Source: G965220825 sp965220825 (GTDB lineage Bacteria > Pseudomonadota > Alphaproteobacteria > UBA828). From it: a stretch of DNA of 64,000 bases. The position numbers and the translations under genes were made by a program. Location of the stretch: NCBI GenBank assembly GCA_965220825.1, contig OZ244839.1, positions 930,001-994,000 on the forward strand. Reading direction: 5' to 3'. The notes beneath the pieces were generated by a model, which was given only the letters and a program-made list of their open reading frames with translations, was not told where the DNA came from and did not search any database. Below, piece after piece: positions 16,333-23,776 of this stretch (position 1 is its first letter; each line of letters opens with the position of its first letter).

Positions 16333-17231
16333 GCCGCCGGTGCCCCGGCGCGGTCGGTGTCCGGCGCGATCACCGCCGTCTCGACGGCCGCGCGCCGGCG
16401 CTCGAGCAGCCGGTTGAAATTCGCCTGCACCGTCGCCGGGTCCAGCTCGATGCGGTCGAGATCGCGCATGGCAGCCGACCAGGAGACGGCCGCGCCCAGT
16501 CTGCCGATGCCGGCGAGCTGCATCTGCATGCGCTGAACGGATGCCTCCACGTGGGCGCTGAGCCGCTCTTCCACACCGGGCAGGCGCGCGCGGAGGATGT
16601 CCTTCTCTTGGGACGCGTCCGGGTAGCCGATCCAATGGTAGAGGCAGCGGCGCTTGAGGGCGTCATGGACCTCGCGCGTGCGGTTCGACGTGATCACCAC
16701 AATGGGTCGCTCGACCGCCCGCGCGACGCCCATCTCGGGCACGCTCACCTGGAAGTCCGACAATATCTCGAGCAGATAGGCTTCGAAGGGCGCGTCCGCC
16801 CGGTCGATCTCGTCGATCAACAGGATCGGCGCACCGCGCGGATCCGGCTCCAGCGCCACGAGCAGCGGACGCTTGATGAGGAAGCGCTCGCCATAGATGT
16901 CCTCGGCCAGAGTTCCCCGGTCGCCGCCCCGCTCGGCCATGCGGATGGCGAGCAGTTGCGCCGCATAGTTCCACTCATAGACGGCCGCCGAAGCGTCGAG
17001 CCCCTCGTAACATTGCAGGCGGAGCAGGCGCCGGCCAAGCACCTCCGCGAGCGTTGCCGCGAGCTGCGTCTTGCCGCAGCCCGCCTCGCCCTCCAGCAGC
17101 AGCGGCCGCCCGAGCGAGAGGCTGAGATGGACCATCCTGACAAGCGCCTCGTCGGCGACATAACGCCCCTCCTCGAGGAGCGCGCGCGTTTCGGATTCGC
17201 TTTTGGGCAGCGTCCGGGGTCGTACCGCCAT
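16329..17231 (-). CDS. MoxR-type AAA+ ATPase, CoxD-like
   Basis: Cytoplasmic AAA+ chaperone of the MoxR family, which works with a VWA partner to assemble or activate metalloenzymes. Walker A GEAGCGKT is at 48-55, Walker B ILLIDEID at 136-143, with a sensor-like ITSNRTREVHDALKRRC downstream. Start at 17231 (MAVRPRTLPKSESETR) is preferred; a further Met six codons upstream (17249) is possible. It overlaps the CoxE-like gene by four bases, so both are one translational unit. The molybdenum hydroxylase large subunit at 23777 is the only obvious client in this window. Confidence 0.9.
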   Translation of the reverse strand: MAVRPRTLPKSESETRALLEEGRYVADEALVRMVHLSLSLGRPLLLEGEAGCGKTQLAATLAEVLGRRLLRLQCYEGLDASAAVYEWNYAAQLLAIRMAERGGDRGTLAEDIYGERFLIKRPLLVALEPDPRGAPILLIDEIDRADAPFEAYLLEILSDFQVSVPEMGVARAVERPIVVITSNRTREVHDALKRRCLYHWIGYPDASQEKDILRARLPGVEERLSAHVEASVQRMQMQLAGIGRLGAAVSWSAAMRDLDRIELDPATVQANFNRLLERRRAAVETAVIAPDTDRAGAPAA

Positions 17232-17345
17232 GCGGTTACTTAACCGCATCCCGCCGAGACCGAAACCCCGCCATCGGAGCAAGGAACGCCGTGGAGCGCG
17301 CGTGCTAACGTGGCGCAAGGCGGTTGCGAAAAGGAGCGGCACGAC

Positions 17346-17498
17346 ATGGAGAAGCACGACGAAGCGGGGCTCGCCGCCTCGCGGCGGGATGCCGGCGCGG
17401 ATCAAGATGGGTGGATGGGGTTTCCGTGCGACGGCGCGCCACAGTTCACCCCCTCCGATCCGGACCTGCAGGTGGAAGGGAAAGGCATGGAGTCATGA
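17346..17498 (+). CDS. Small 50-residue protein coupled to a CMD-family gene
   Basis: Unrecognised. AAGGAG stands upstream of the ATG and the stop overlaps the start of the next gene as ATGA, which supports real translation. The peptide is acidic and hydrophilic: DQDGWMGFPCDGAPQFTPSD contains its only Cys, and there is no membrane segment or signal peptide. It may be a leader peptide that couples translation or a small partner protein. Too short for confident family assignment. Confidence 0.5.
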   Translation: MEKHDEAGLAASRRDAGADQDGWMGFPCDGAPQFTPSDPDLQVEGKGMES

Positions 17499-18049
17499 CA
17501 GCCCGTCTTCCCATTCCCAAGGCGGACGAGCTCTCCGAAAACCAGCGCCGGGTCTACGACACGATCGCGCGCGGGCCCCGGGGGCTGGTCCCCGAGCTTT
17601 TCATGGCGCTGATGCACAATGCGGAGCTCGCCGACCGGGTGCAGAAGCTCGGCGCCTTGCTGCGCTATGAGACGAGCCTTCCACCGAAGCTCAGCGAGCT
17701 CGCCATTATCGCCGTGGCACGCCACTGGTCCTGCCAGTATGAATGGCACTGGCATGCGCCGGAGGCCCGCAAGGCGGGGCTCTCCGAGGCCGTGATCGAG
17801 GCCATCGCGCACCGCCGCCCGCCGCCGCTTGAAAGCCCGCAAGAAGAGGCGGTCTACGACTTCTCAAGCGAGTTGCAGGCGAATCGGACGGTGAGCGACG
17901 AAACCTACGGCAAGGCGCTCGCTCTGCTGGGGCCGGCGGGTACGGTCGAGCTCACCGCGCTCAACGGCTATTACGCCATGATCGCCATGACGTTGAACGA
18001 GCATCGGGTGCCGCTTCCGGACGGCGCCCGGCCCGCGCTGCCCACGTAA
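17495..18049 (+). CDS. Carboxymuconolactone decarboxylase (AhpD-like) family protein
   Basis: All-helical CMD-fold protein of 184 residues. The core ETSLPPKLSELAIIAVARHWSC..EWHWHAPEARKAGLSEAVIEAI matches the 4-carboxymuconolactone decarboxylase/AhpD group. The CxxC of AhpD peroxidase partners is absent (SCQYEWHWH instead), so a peroxidase role is unlikely and a decarboxylase or hydrolase-like role is favoured. The start overlaps the preceding 50-residue gene by ATGA. A strong hairpin follows it. Confidence 0.87.
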   Translation: MTARLPIPKADELSENQRRVYDTIARGPRGLVPELFMALMHNAELADRVQKLGALLRYETSLPPKLSELAIIAVARHWSCQYEWHWHAPEARKAGLSEAVIEAIAHRRPPPLESPQEEAVYDFSSELQANRTVSDETYGKALALLGPAGTVELTALNGYYAMIAMTLNEHRVPLPDGARPALPT

Positions 18050-18073
18050 CGCCCGCATTCCTCCAAAAGGAGA

Positions 18074-18103
18074 GCGCCCCGCCCGGTTTCCCGGACGGGG
18101 CGC
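18074..18103. terminator. Bidirectional terminator hairpin
   Basis: A 13-base stem with a single mismatch (GCGCCCCGcCCGG against CCGGaCGGGGCGC) and a 4-base loop sits between two convergent genes. The stem is very stable, but flanking T/A tracts are short. Confidence 0.7.
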
Positions 18104-18127
18104 CCCTCTAACGAAACGGTGTGCCGG

Positions 18128-19345
18128 TCAGCGCGCGATGTAGGAGTAGCGCTTACCGAAGAGCACATCCATCGGCACCGGCTCGGAAATCGTCCACGAA
18201 TCGACCACCGCAGGCTGGTTGTTCGTGGTCTCGATGATGAGGTACGGCGCGAAGTTCTGATGGTGCAGCTCGGACGTGAAGGTCCGCGTGCCGACGAGCA
18301 CAGGCTCCTCGCGGAAGCTCTCCAGCGCCTCGACGACGGCATCGCTATCGAAGGTGCCGGCCTTCTCGACCGCCTTGGCCCACATCTCGAACACCACATA
18401 GCCGGGGAAGGCATACTGGTTGTTTACCTTCTCGCCGAACTTCGCCTCGTACTTCCTGAGGAACTCCTGAACCGCAGGCCGCGGGTCGTCACCGTAGATC
18501 GAAGCCTGCTCCGGCACGAAGTGGCCCGAAAGGCCGGGCACGGAATCCTGCCAGTAGGTCCCGGTCATGGAGCTGCCACCGCCGATGGCCGACTTGATTC
18601 CGGCTGCGCGAATCTGCTTGATCGCGCTGGCACCGCCCGGAATGTAGCTGCAGTTCTCGATGATGTCGGGTTCCTGCGGAAGCGCGCGGATGCGGTCCAC
18701 CTGAGCCTGAATGCTCGGGTCCTCGTTCTGGTAGACATCGTGGCCGACCACCTCGCCGCCCAGCACTTCGCTCCACATCCAGTCGAAGCCGTAGCAGATG
18801 CCCTTGTTGTATTCGAGCACATCGTCGAGGAGGATGTAGGCCGTCCGCCAGCCTTTCACCTTGTAGCCCCACTCGGCGATCGTCGCCCCCTGCACGGCGG
18901 CAAGGATCGAACTCGAGAACGAGTACTTCCCAATCCCCTGGATGCCGGCGAGCACGCTCTCCGCGCACAGGAAGATGGAGATCATCCCGTTGTTTTGGGC
19001 TTGAAGTGCCGCGGGCGCGCCGAAGTCGTAGTCGCAGTCGACCGCCATTGCGACGGCACCCTGGTTGATGACGGAAATGCCCGCCTTCGCGCTCTCGGCC
19101 CGTTCGGTCTTTGCATCGGCGAAGACCGGGCGGATCTGCTTGCCGAGCAGGCCGCCTTTTTCGTTCCAGTCGTCGATGGCGATCAGCGCGGCATTGGTCG
19201 ACGGTCCGCTATAGGCCTGCATCCAGCCGGACTGCGATGCGGCGAAGCCGAAGACGACCTCATGGTCGTCCGCCGCCGCCGGACCGGCCCACGCCATGCC
19301 GAGCGCCAGCGCGCCGGCGGCCGCTATGGAAACGGGTTTCTTCAT
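18128..19345 (-). CDS. ABC transporter substrate-binding protein, branched-chain amino-acid/amide (LivK) type
   Basis: Periplasmic type I binding protein of 405 residues. A Sec signal peptide is visible (MKKPVSIAAAGALALGMAWAGPAAADD, cleavage after AAA). It is followed by FGFAASQSGWMQAYSG, the usual ligand-loop position, and INDWNEKGGLLG-like DDWNEKGGLLGKQIRPV. Strong AGGAGG lies before the ATG. It is divergent from livGFHM, so binding protein and membrane components share the intervening 230 bases as regulatory DNA. Ligand is unknown; the HAAT group includes amino acids, urea and short amides, so a link to the nearby amide-producing genes is possible. Confidence 0.9.
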   Translation of the reverse strand: MKKPVSIAAAGALALGMAWAGPAAADDHEVVFGFAASQSGWMQAYSGPSTNAALIAIDDWNEKGGLLGKQIRPVFADAKTERAESAKAGISVINQGAVAMAVDCDYDFGAPAALQAQNNGMISIFLCAESVLAGIQGIGKYSFSSSILAAVQGATIAEWGYKVKGWRTAYILLDDVLEYNKGICYGFDWMWSEVLGGEVVGHDVYQNEDPSIQAQVDRIRALPQEPDIIENCSYIPGGASAIKQIRAAGIKSAIGGGSSMTGTYWQDSVPGLSGHFVPEQASIYGDDPRPAVQEFLRKYEAKFGEKVNNQYAFPGYVVFEMWAKAVEKAGTFDSDAVVEALESFREEPVLVGTRTFTSELHHQNFAPYLIIETTNNQPAVVDSWTISEPVPMDVLFGKRYSYIAR

Positions 19346-19575
19346 ATCTACGTAACCTCCTGGTTAGAGCCGCCCAGACGTTGAAGGCGGGGCGATGTCC
19401 AGCCGGCATTGTCGGTCTCGAAACGGCATTTGCAAGCCCGTTGACCCGGCTCGCGAAAGAGCATGCCATGTTTTCCGTTGATTTACGCGCTACCGTTCAG
19501 TAGCTAGACGGGGCTCCGCCGCACATGGCGGGCGCGGAACGACCTTATCGAGGCCCGACGGGCTGGGAGAGACGG

Positions 19576-20331
19576 GTGGCAGAAGGCGCCGGCACGCAAG
19601 AGAGCGGCGAGAGCGGACGCAAGCTCGAGGCCCGGGGCGTCACCATACGCTTCGAGGGCCTCACCGCCGTCGACAGCGTGGACGAAACCCTCCGTCGGGG
19701 CGAGATCCTCGGCCTGATCGGCCCGAACGGCGCGGGCAAGACCACCCTCGTCAACGCGATGACGGGCTTCCAGGCACCCGCCGCCGGCGAGGTTCGGCTC
19801 GGCGAAAAGGTGATCTCCGGCCTCTCGCCACACTGGATCCGGCGCCACGGCGTCGCCCGCACCTTCCAGGCGGGCCGTCTCTTCCGCGACATGCCTGTCA
19901 GTGAAAATGTGGAGGTCGCGGCGGTGAGCCTCGGGCTCTCGCGGCGCAAGGCCCATACCCAGGCCATGGAGATCCTCGAATGGATCGGTCTCGCCGACAA
20001 GGCGGCGGATCCGGCCGGCGTCCTGCCCTACACCGACGAGCGCCGCGTCGGCATCGCCCGCGCTCTCGCCATGAAGCCGGAATTCGTGCTGCTGGACGAA
20101 CCGGCCGCCGGCATGTCCGATCTGGAATGCGACGACGTGATGCACCTGGTGCGCGAGATCCCGCAGCGTTTCGGCTGCGGCGTGCTGCTGATCGAGCACA
20201 ATATGCGCGTCATCATGGGCGTCTGCGAGCGCATCCACGTACTCGACAGCGGTCGCACCATCGCACGCGGCACACCCGCCGAGGTGCAGAGCGACGAGGC
20301 CGTCATCACGGCCTATCTGGGCCACGACTAG
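19576..20331 (+). CDS. livG: High-affinity branched-chain amino-acid type ABC transporter ATPase LivG
   Basis: ATP-binding subunit of the HAAT transporter. Walker A GPNGAGKT (49-56) and Walker B VLLDEPAAGM (171-180) are intact. The signature position reads PYTDERRVGIARALA, whereas LivG proteins usually have PYGDQRR, so the conserved Gly is Thr here. The GTG at 19576 has GGGAGA five bases upstream and is favoured over an ATG at 19525 whose extension has no family character. First gene of the livG-F-H-M operon. Confidence 0.9.
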   Translation: MAEGAGTQESGESGRKLEARGVTIRFEGLTAVDSVDETLRRGEILGLIGPNGAGKTTLVNAMTGFQAPAAGEVRLGEKVISGLSPHWIRRHGVARTFQAGRLFRDMPVSENVEVAAVSLGLSRRKAHTQAMEILEWIGLADKAADPAGVLPYTDERRVGIARALAMKPEFVLLDEPAAGMSDLECDDVMHLVREIPQRFGCGVLLIEHNMRVIMGVCERIHVLDSGRTIARGTPAEVQSDEAVITAYLGHD

Positions 20332-20350
20332 GTAGCGGCGGCCGGATCCC

Positions 20351-21097
20351 ATGCTGCTTTCCGTCAACGACATCGAGGTGCATTACGGCCGTGTACCGGC
20401 CGTCCGCGGCGTTTCGGTGAACGTCTCGGAAGGCGAGATCGTCTGCATCGTTGGACCCAACGGCGCGGGCAAGTCCACCACGCTGCTGACCATTTCCGGC
20501 GTGCTGCGGCCGAGCCGCGGGAGCGTCGTCTTCGACGGCAAGTCCATCGCGGGGCTCACGCCCGAGGCGGTAGCGCGGCGTGGGATTTCCCAGGTGCCGG
20601 AAGGACGGCACGTCTTCACCACCCTCAGCGTCGAGGAGAATCTGCGGCTCGGCACCAGGATGCGCCGCGACCGGGCACAGATCGACACCGACTTCAGACG
20701 CGTGCTGGAGCTCTTCCCTGTGCTCGCGGACCGCCGCAAGGGCGCCGCCGGCAAACTCTCCGGCGGCGAGCAGCAGATGCTGGTGATCGGCCGCGCGCTC
20801 CTCACCAATCCGCGCATCATGACCATCGACGAGCCCTCTCTCGGCCTTGCGCCCAACCTGGTCGACCGGGTCTATGAGGTACTCCTCGAGCTTCGGGAAT
20901 CCCGCGGGCTCACGCTGCTCATCGTGGAGCAGAGTTCGGAGCGCGCACTCAAGGCGGCGGATCGCGTCTATGTGCTTCGCAGCGGGGAGATCCAGCTCGA
21001 GGGCAACGCCGGCGATCTTCAGGACGGCGAGAAGGTCCGCCAAGCCTATTTCGGCTTCACCGAGGGCAAGGACCATACCGGCGAAGCGGACTTCTGA
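20351..21097 (+). CDS. livF: Branched-chain amino-acid type ABC transporter ATPase LivF
   Basis: Second ATPase of the transporter, 248 residues. It has Walker A GPNGAGKS, the LivF-typical ISQVPEGRHVFTTLSVEENL, an intact signature KLSGGEQQMLVIGRALL, and Walker B IMTIDEPSLGLAP. It starts 19 bases after livG, and its last base is the first base of the livH start (TGATG). Confidence 0.94.
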   Translation: MLLSVNDIEVHYGRVPAVRGVSVNVSEGEIVCIVGPNGAGKSTTLLTISGVLRPSRGSVVFDGKSIAGLTPEAVARRGISQVPEGRHVFTTLSVEENLRLGTRMRRDRAQIDTDFRRVLELFPVLADRRKGAAGKLSGGEQQMLVIGRALLTNPRIMTIDEPSLGLAPNLVDRVYEVLLELRESRGLTLLIVEQSSERALKAADRVYVLRSGEIQLEGNAGDLQDGEKVRQAYFGFTEGKDHTGEADF

Positions 21098-22014
21098 TGG
21101 AAACCGTCGTTCAAGTCATCATCTCGAGCCTTAGCCTGGGGAGCTTCTATGCCCTCGGCGCGCTCGGGATCGGCCTCCTGTTCGGCGTTCTGCGGCTGAT
21201 CAACTTCGCCCATGGAGACTTCATCACGGTGGGCGGATTCTCTCTGATCGTGCCGTCCACGGCAGTGGTCGCCATGCCGCTGATCCTGGACTTGCCCGCC
21301 GCCGCGCTGGTGATCTGCGTAATCGGCGTGGTGATCGTGTTTGCGATCGCCTCCTACTTCCTGCTGTTCCGGCATATCCAGACGGCACCGCCCGCCGTGC
21401 TGATGATCGCCTCGATCGCACTCAGCTTCTCTATCCAGAACCTCATCATCATGATTTATGCGGGCCGGCCCAAGGCCGTCGCCCTCTGGCCCGACCTCAC
21501 CGGCGTGCTCGAGCTCTCGGACAAGATACAGGTTCCCCTGCTGCAGCTCGTGATCGTTGCCGTGACCTGGATCCTTCTGGGCCTCTTGACCATCTTCCTC
21601 CGCCACACCCCCATCGGCGTGGAGATGCGGGCGGCGGCGGAAGACTTCCGCATGGCACGGATGCTGGGGGTGAACGCGACCCGCGTCATCGCGCTGGCCT
21701 TCGTGCTGAGCGGCGCGCTCGCCGGCATCATGGCGCTGATGTACCACACCCAGACAGGCATTCTGAACTTCCGCGGCGGTGTCTTCCTGATGCTCTACGC
21801 CTTCATCGCCACGGTGATCGGCGGGATGGGGAGTCTCATTGGTGCCGTGGTGGGCGGCTATGTGGTGGGCATCTTCTCCACCGTGCTTATCGCCGTCCTG
21901 CCCGAGGAAATGCGCGGTTTCCGCGACGCCTTCGTGTTCGGCCTCGTGGTCGTCATCCTGCTCGCGAGGCCACAAGGCCTCGTACCCACGCGAGCCCTCA
22001 AGGAACGCGTCTGA
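21097..22014 (+). CDS. livH: Branched-chain amino-acid type ABC transporter permease LivH
   Basis: Inner-membrane permease of 305 residues with about eight hydrophobic segments. The N-terminal SLGSFYALGALGIGLLFGVLRLINFAHGDF is the LivH signature, and MRAAAEDFRMARMLGVNATRVIALAF is the coupling-helix (EAA-like) loop. It shares one base with both livF and livM (TGATG overlaps), so the four genes are tightly coupled. Confidence 0.94.
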   Translation: METVVQVIISSLSLGSFYALGALGIGLLFGVLRLINFAHGDFITVGGFSLIVPSTAVVAMPLILDLPAAALVICVIGVVIVFAIASYFLLFRHIQTAPPAVLMIASIALSFSIQNLIIMIYAGRPKAVALWPDLTGVLELSDKIQVPLLQLVIVAVTWILLGLLTIFLRHTPIGVEMRAAAEDFRMARMLGVNATRVIALAFVLSGALAGIMALMYHTQTGILNFRGGVFLMLYAFIATVIGGMGSLIGAVVGGYVVGIFSTVLIAVLPEEMRGFRDAFVFGLVVVILLARPQGLVPTRALKERV

Positions 22015-23078
22015 TGATCGAAGCCAAGACGCCCCTCATGAAGCTCATTCGCCAGTACTGGCCGCTGGTGAACCTTTGCGTCGGCCTTCTGATCATCACC
22101 ATCATCGTGATCTCGGTGAACGACAAGATCCTCGCGCGCTCGCTCACCGAAGCGCTCATCCGGGTGGTGATCGTCGTCGCGCTCTACATCTTCATCGGCA
22201 ATTCCGGGATCATGTCCTTCGGCCATATCGGCTTCATGATGGTGGGCGCTTACGCCACCGGCTGGCAGACATGCTGCGAATATACCCGCGAGATGTTCAT
22301 GCCGGGGCTGCCGGAATATCTGCTGAACAACAGCCACCACTTCGTGCTTGCAACCTTCCTCGCCGGGTTGCTCGCCGCCTTCGTGGCCTTCGTCGCGGGC
22401 TATGCACTCATGCGACTGTCGGGGATCGCCGCATCTATCGGCACCTTCGCGTTCCTGATGATCATCTATTCGGTCTATCTGCGCTGGAGCACCTGGACCT
22501 CGGGCGCGAGCTCGGTGATCGGCCTGCCGCAGACCACCACACCATGGGTCGCCTACGCCTATGCGGTGGTCACGATCATCGCCGCCTTCATCTATGCGCG
22601 TTCGAAGTTCGGGCTCGCATTGCGCGCCTCGCGGGACGACGAGGTGGCGGCGCGGGCGTCAGGGGTCAACGTCTTCGGCCAGCGCCTGCTCGCCTTCGTG
22701 ATAAGCGCTTTCTTCTGTGGCATGGCGGGCGGCCTGTTCGGCCATTTCCTCGGCATGCTGACGGTGGACACCTTCTTCCTCAACCTCACGCTCATCACCC
22801 TCGCCATGCTGGTCATCGGCGGCATGCAGAGCGTCTCCGGCGCGGTGGTGGGCGTGGTGGTCCTTAGCGTGGTGATCGATCTGCTCAAGAACCTCGAGAG
22901 CGGCATGTTCGGACCGGACGGCTTCGTGCTTCCCACCAGCAGCACATGGGTGGTGGTGGGCGTCGTGATGATGCTCATCATCATCTTCCGCCGCAGCGGC
23001 ATCACCCGGAACGCCGAACTCTACTGGCCCTTCAAGGGCGACGTCAGCGCCGAGGGCGCCCTCAAGCGCCAGTCCTGA
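22014..23078 (+). CDS. livM: Branched-chain amino-acid type ABC transporter permease LivM
   Basis: Second permease, 354 residues, strongly hydrophobic. It shows the GNSGIMSFGHIGFMMVGAYATG block and the coupling loop LALRASRDDEVAARASGVNVFGQRLLAFVISAF of LivM proteins. Partner of LivH in the membrane channel. No further gene follows on this strand before the convergent SnoaL-like gene; no clear terminator hairpin with a T-tract was found in the 78-base gap. Confidence 0.93.
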   Translation: MIEAKTPLMKLIRQYWPLVNLCVGLLIITIIVISVNDKILARSLTEALIRVVIVVALYIFIGNSGIMSFGHIGFMMVGAYATGWQTCCEYTREMFMPGLPEYLLNNSHHFVLATFLAGLLAAFVAFVAGYALMRLSGIAASIGTFAFLMIIYSVYLRWSTWTSGASSVIGLPQTTTPWVAYAYAVVTIIAAFIYARSKFGLALRASRDDEVAARASGVNVFGQRLLAFVISAFFCGMAGGLFGHFLGMLTVDTFFLNLTLITLAMLVIGGMQSVSGAVVGVVVLSVVIDLLKNLESGMFGPDGFVLPTSSTWVVVGVVMMLIIIFRRSGITRNAELYWPFKGDVSAEGALKRQS

Positions 23079-23156
23079 AGAAGGCCCGGGCGGTCTGCCT
23101 CTCGTCTTCATCCTCCGCCGCGTCCCAGCGGCAGGCGGGCCCCGCCGTCGGGCGCC

Positions 23157-23612
23157 TCAGGCCTCCACCCAGCCGTCCTTATGGGGTGCGAAGAACTTCA
23201 GGTCCAGGCGCAAATGCTTGAAGTACCAGACGCCGTCTACCCTGACGTAGTCGTCGTCATACTCCGCCAGCAGCCAGCGCGCTTCCTTCGGCCCGCCGTC
23301 GAGCTTGGTCGTGCACGGCATGATCAGCCACCATTTGCCATTCGCCGTGTCGCCCTCCACGGTAATGATGGGGTTGAGCACCAGATGGGCCGCAAACACG
23401 ATGTCGCCCGAGATGCCCGAGAAAAACTTGTGGATTTCCGCCCGCCCCACATGGCGGCCAAAGCTCGCACCGTCCCAGATTCCGTCCTCGACGAACATCG
23501 CCGAAATGCCGTCCGGGTCGTAGCCCGCATCGCAGAGCTGGCAATAGCGCGCCTTGAGCTGCTTGATGTCCTCGATGGCGCTGAGACGCTCGACCTTCTC
23601 TTCGAATGTCAT
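23157..23612 (-). CDS. SnoaL-like / NTF2-fold protein
   Basis: A 151-residue NTF2-fold protein resembling the polyketide cyclase/ring-hydroxylating-dioxygenase beta group. IEDIKQLKARYCQLCDAGYDPDGISAMFVEDGIWDG is the standard opening helix-helix-strand pattern, and the end DDDYVRVDGVWYFKHLRLDLKFF is characteristic. Such proteins are hydrolases, isomerases or small-molecule binders; the substrate cannot be read from sequence. GGAGGAAAGG precedes the ATG. It lies between the liv operon and the CoxL-like gene. Confidence 0.85.
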   Translation of the reverse strand: MTFEEKVERLSAIEDIKQLKARYCQLCDAGYDPDGISAMFVEDGIWDGASFGRHVGRAEIHKFFSGISGDIVFAAHLVLNPIITVEGDTANGKWWLIMPCTTKLDGGPKEARWLLAEYDDDYVRVDGVWYFKHLRLDLKFFAPHKDGWVEA

Positions 23613-23776
23613 CCTTTCCTCCCTGGCTCGGTCCCGGCTTCCGCACGGGCACGCGGAGGCTCGTTATCACAATCGAGCGCATTTGACACCGCACCGCACG
23701 CCGGATGACGCCCGGACGCCGCGCGCCTATCATTGCCCGACATAGGGAGTCGGCGAGCGAAGACGGGGGAGAGTGA

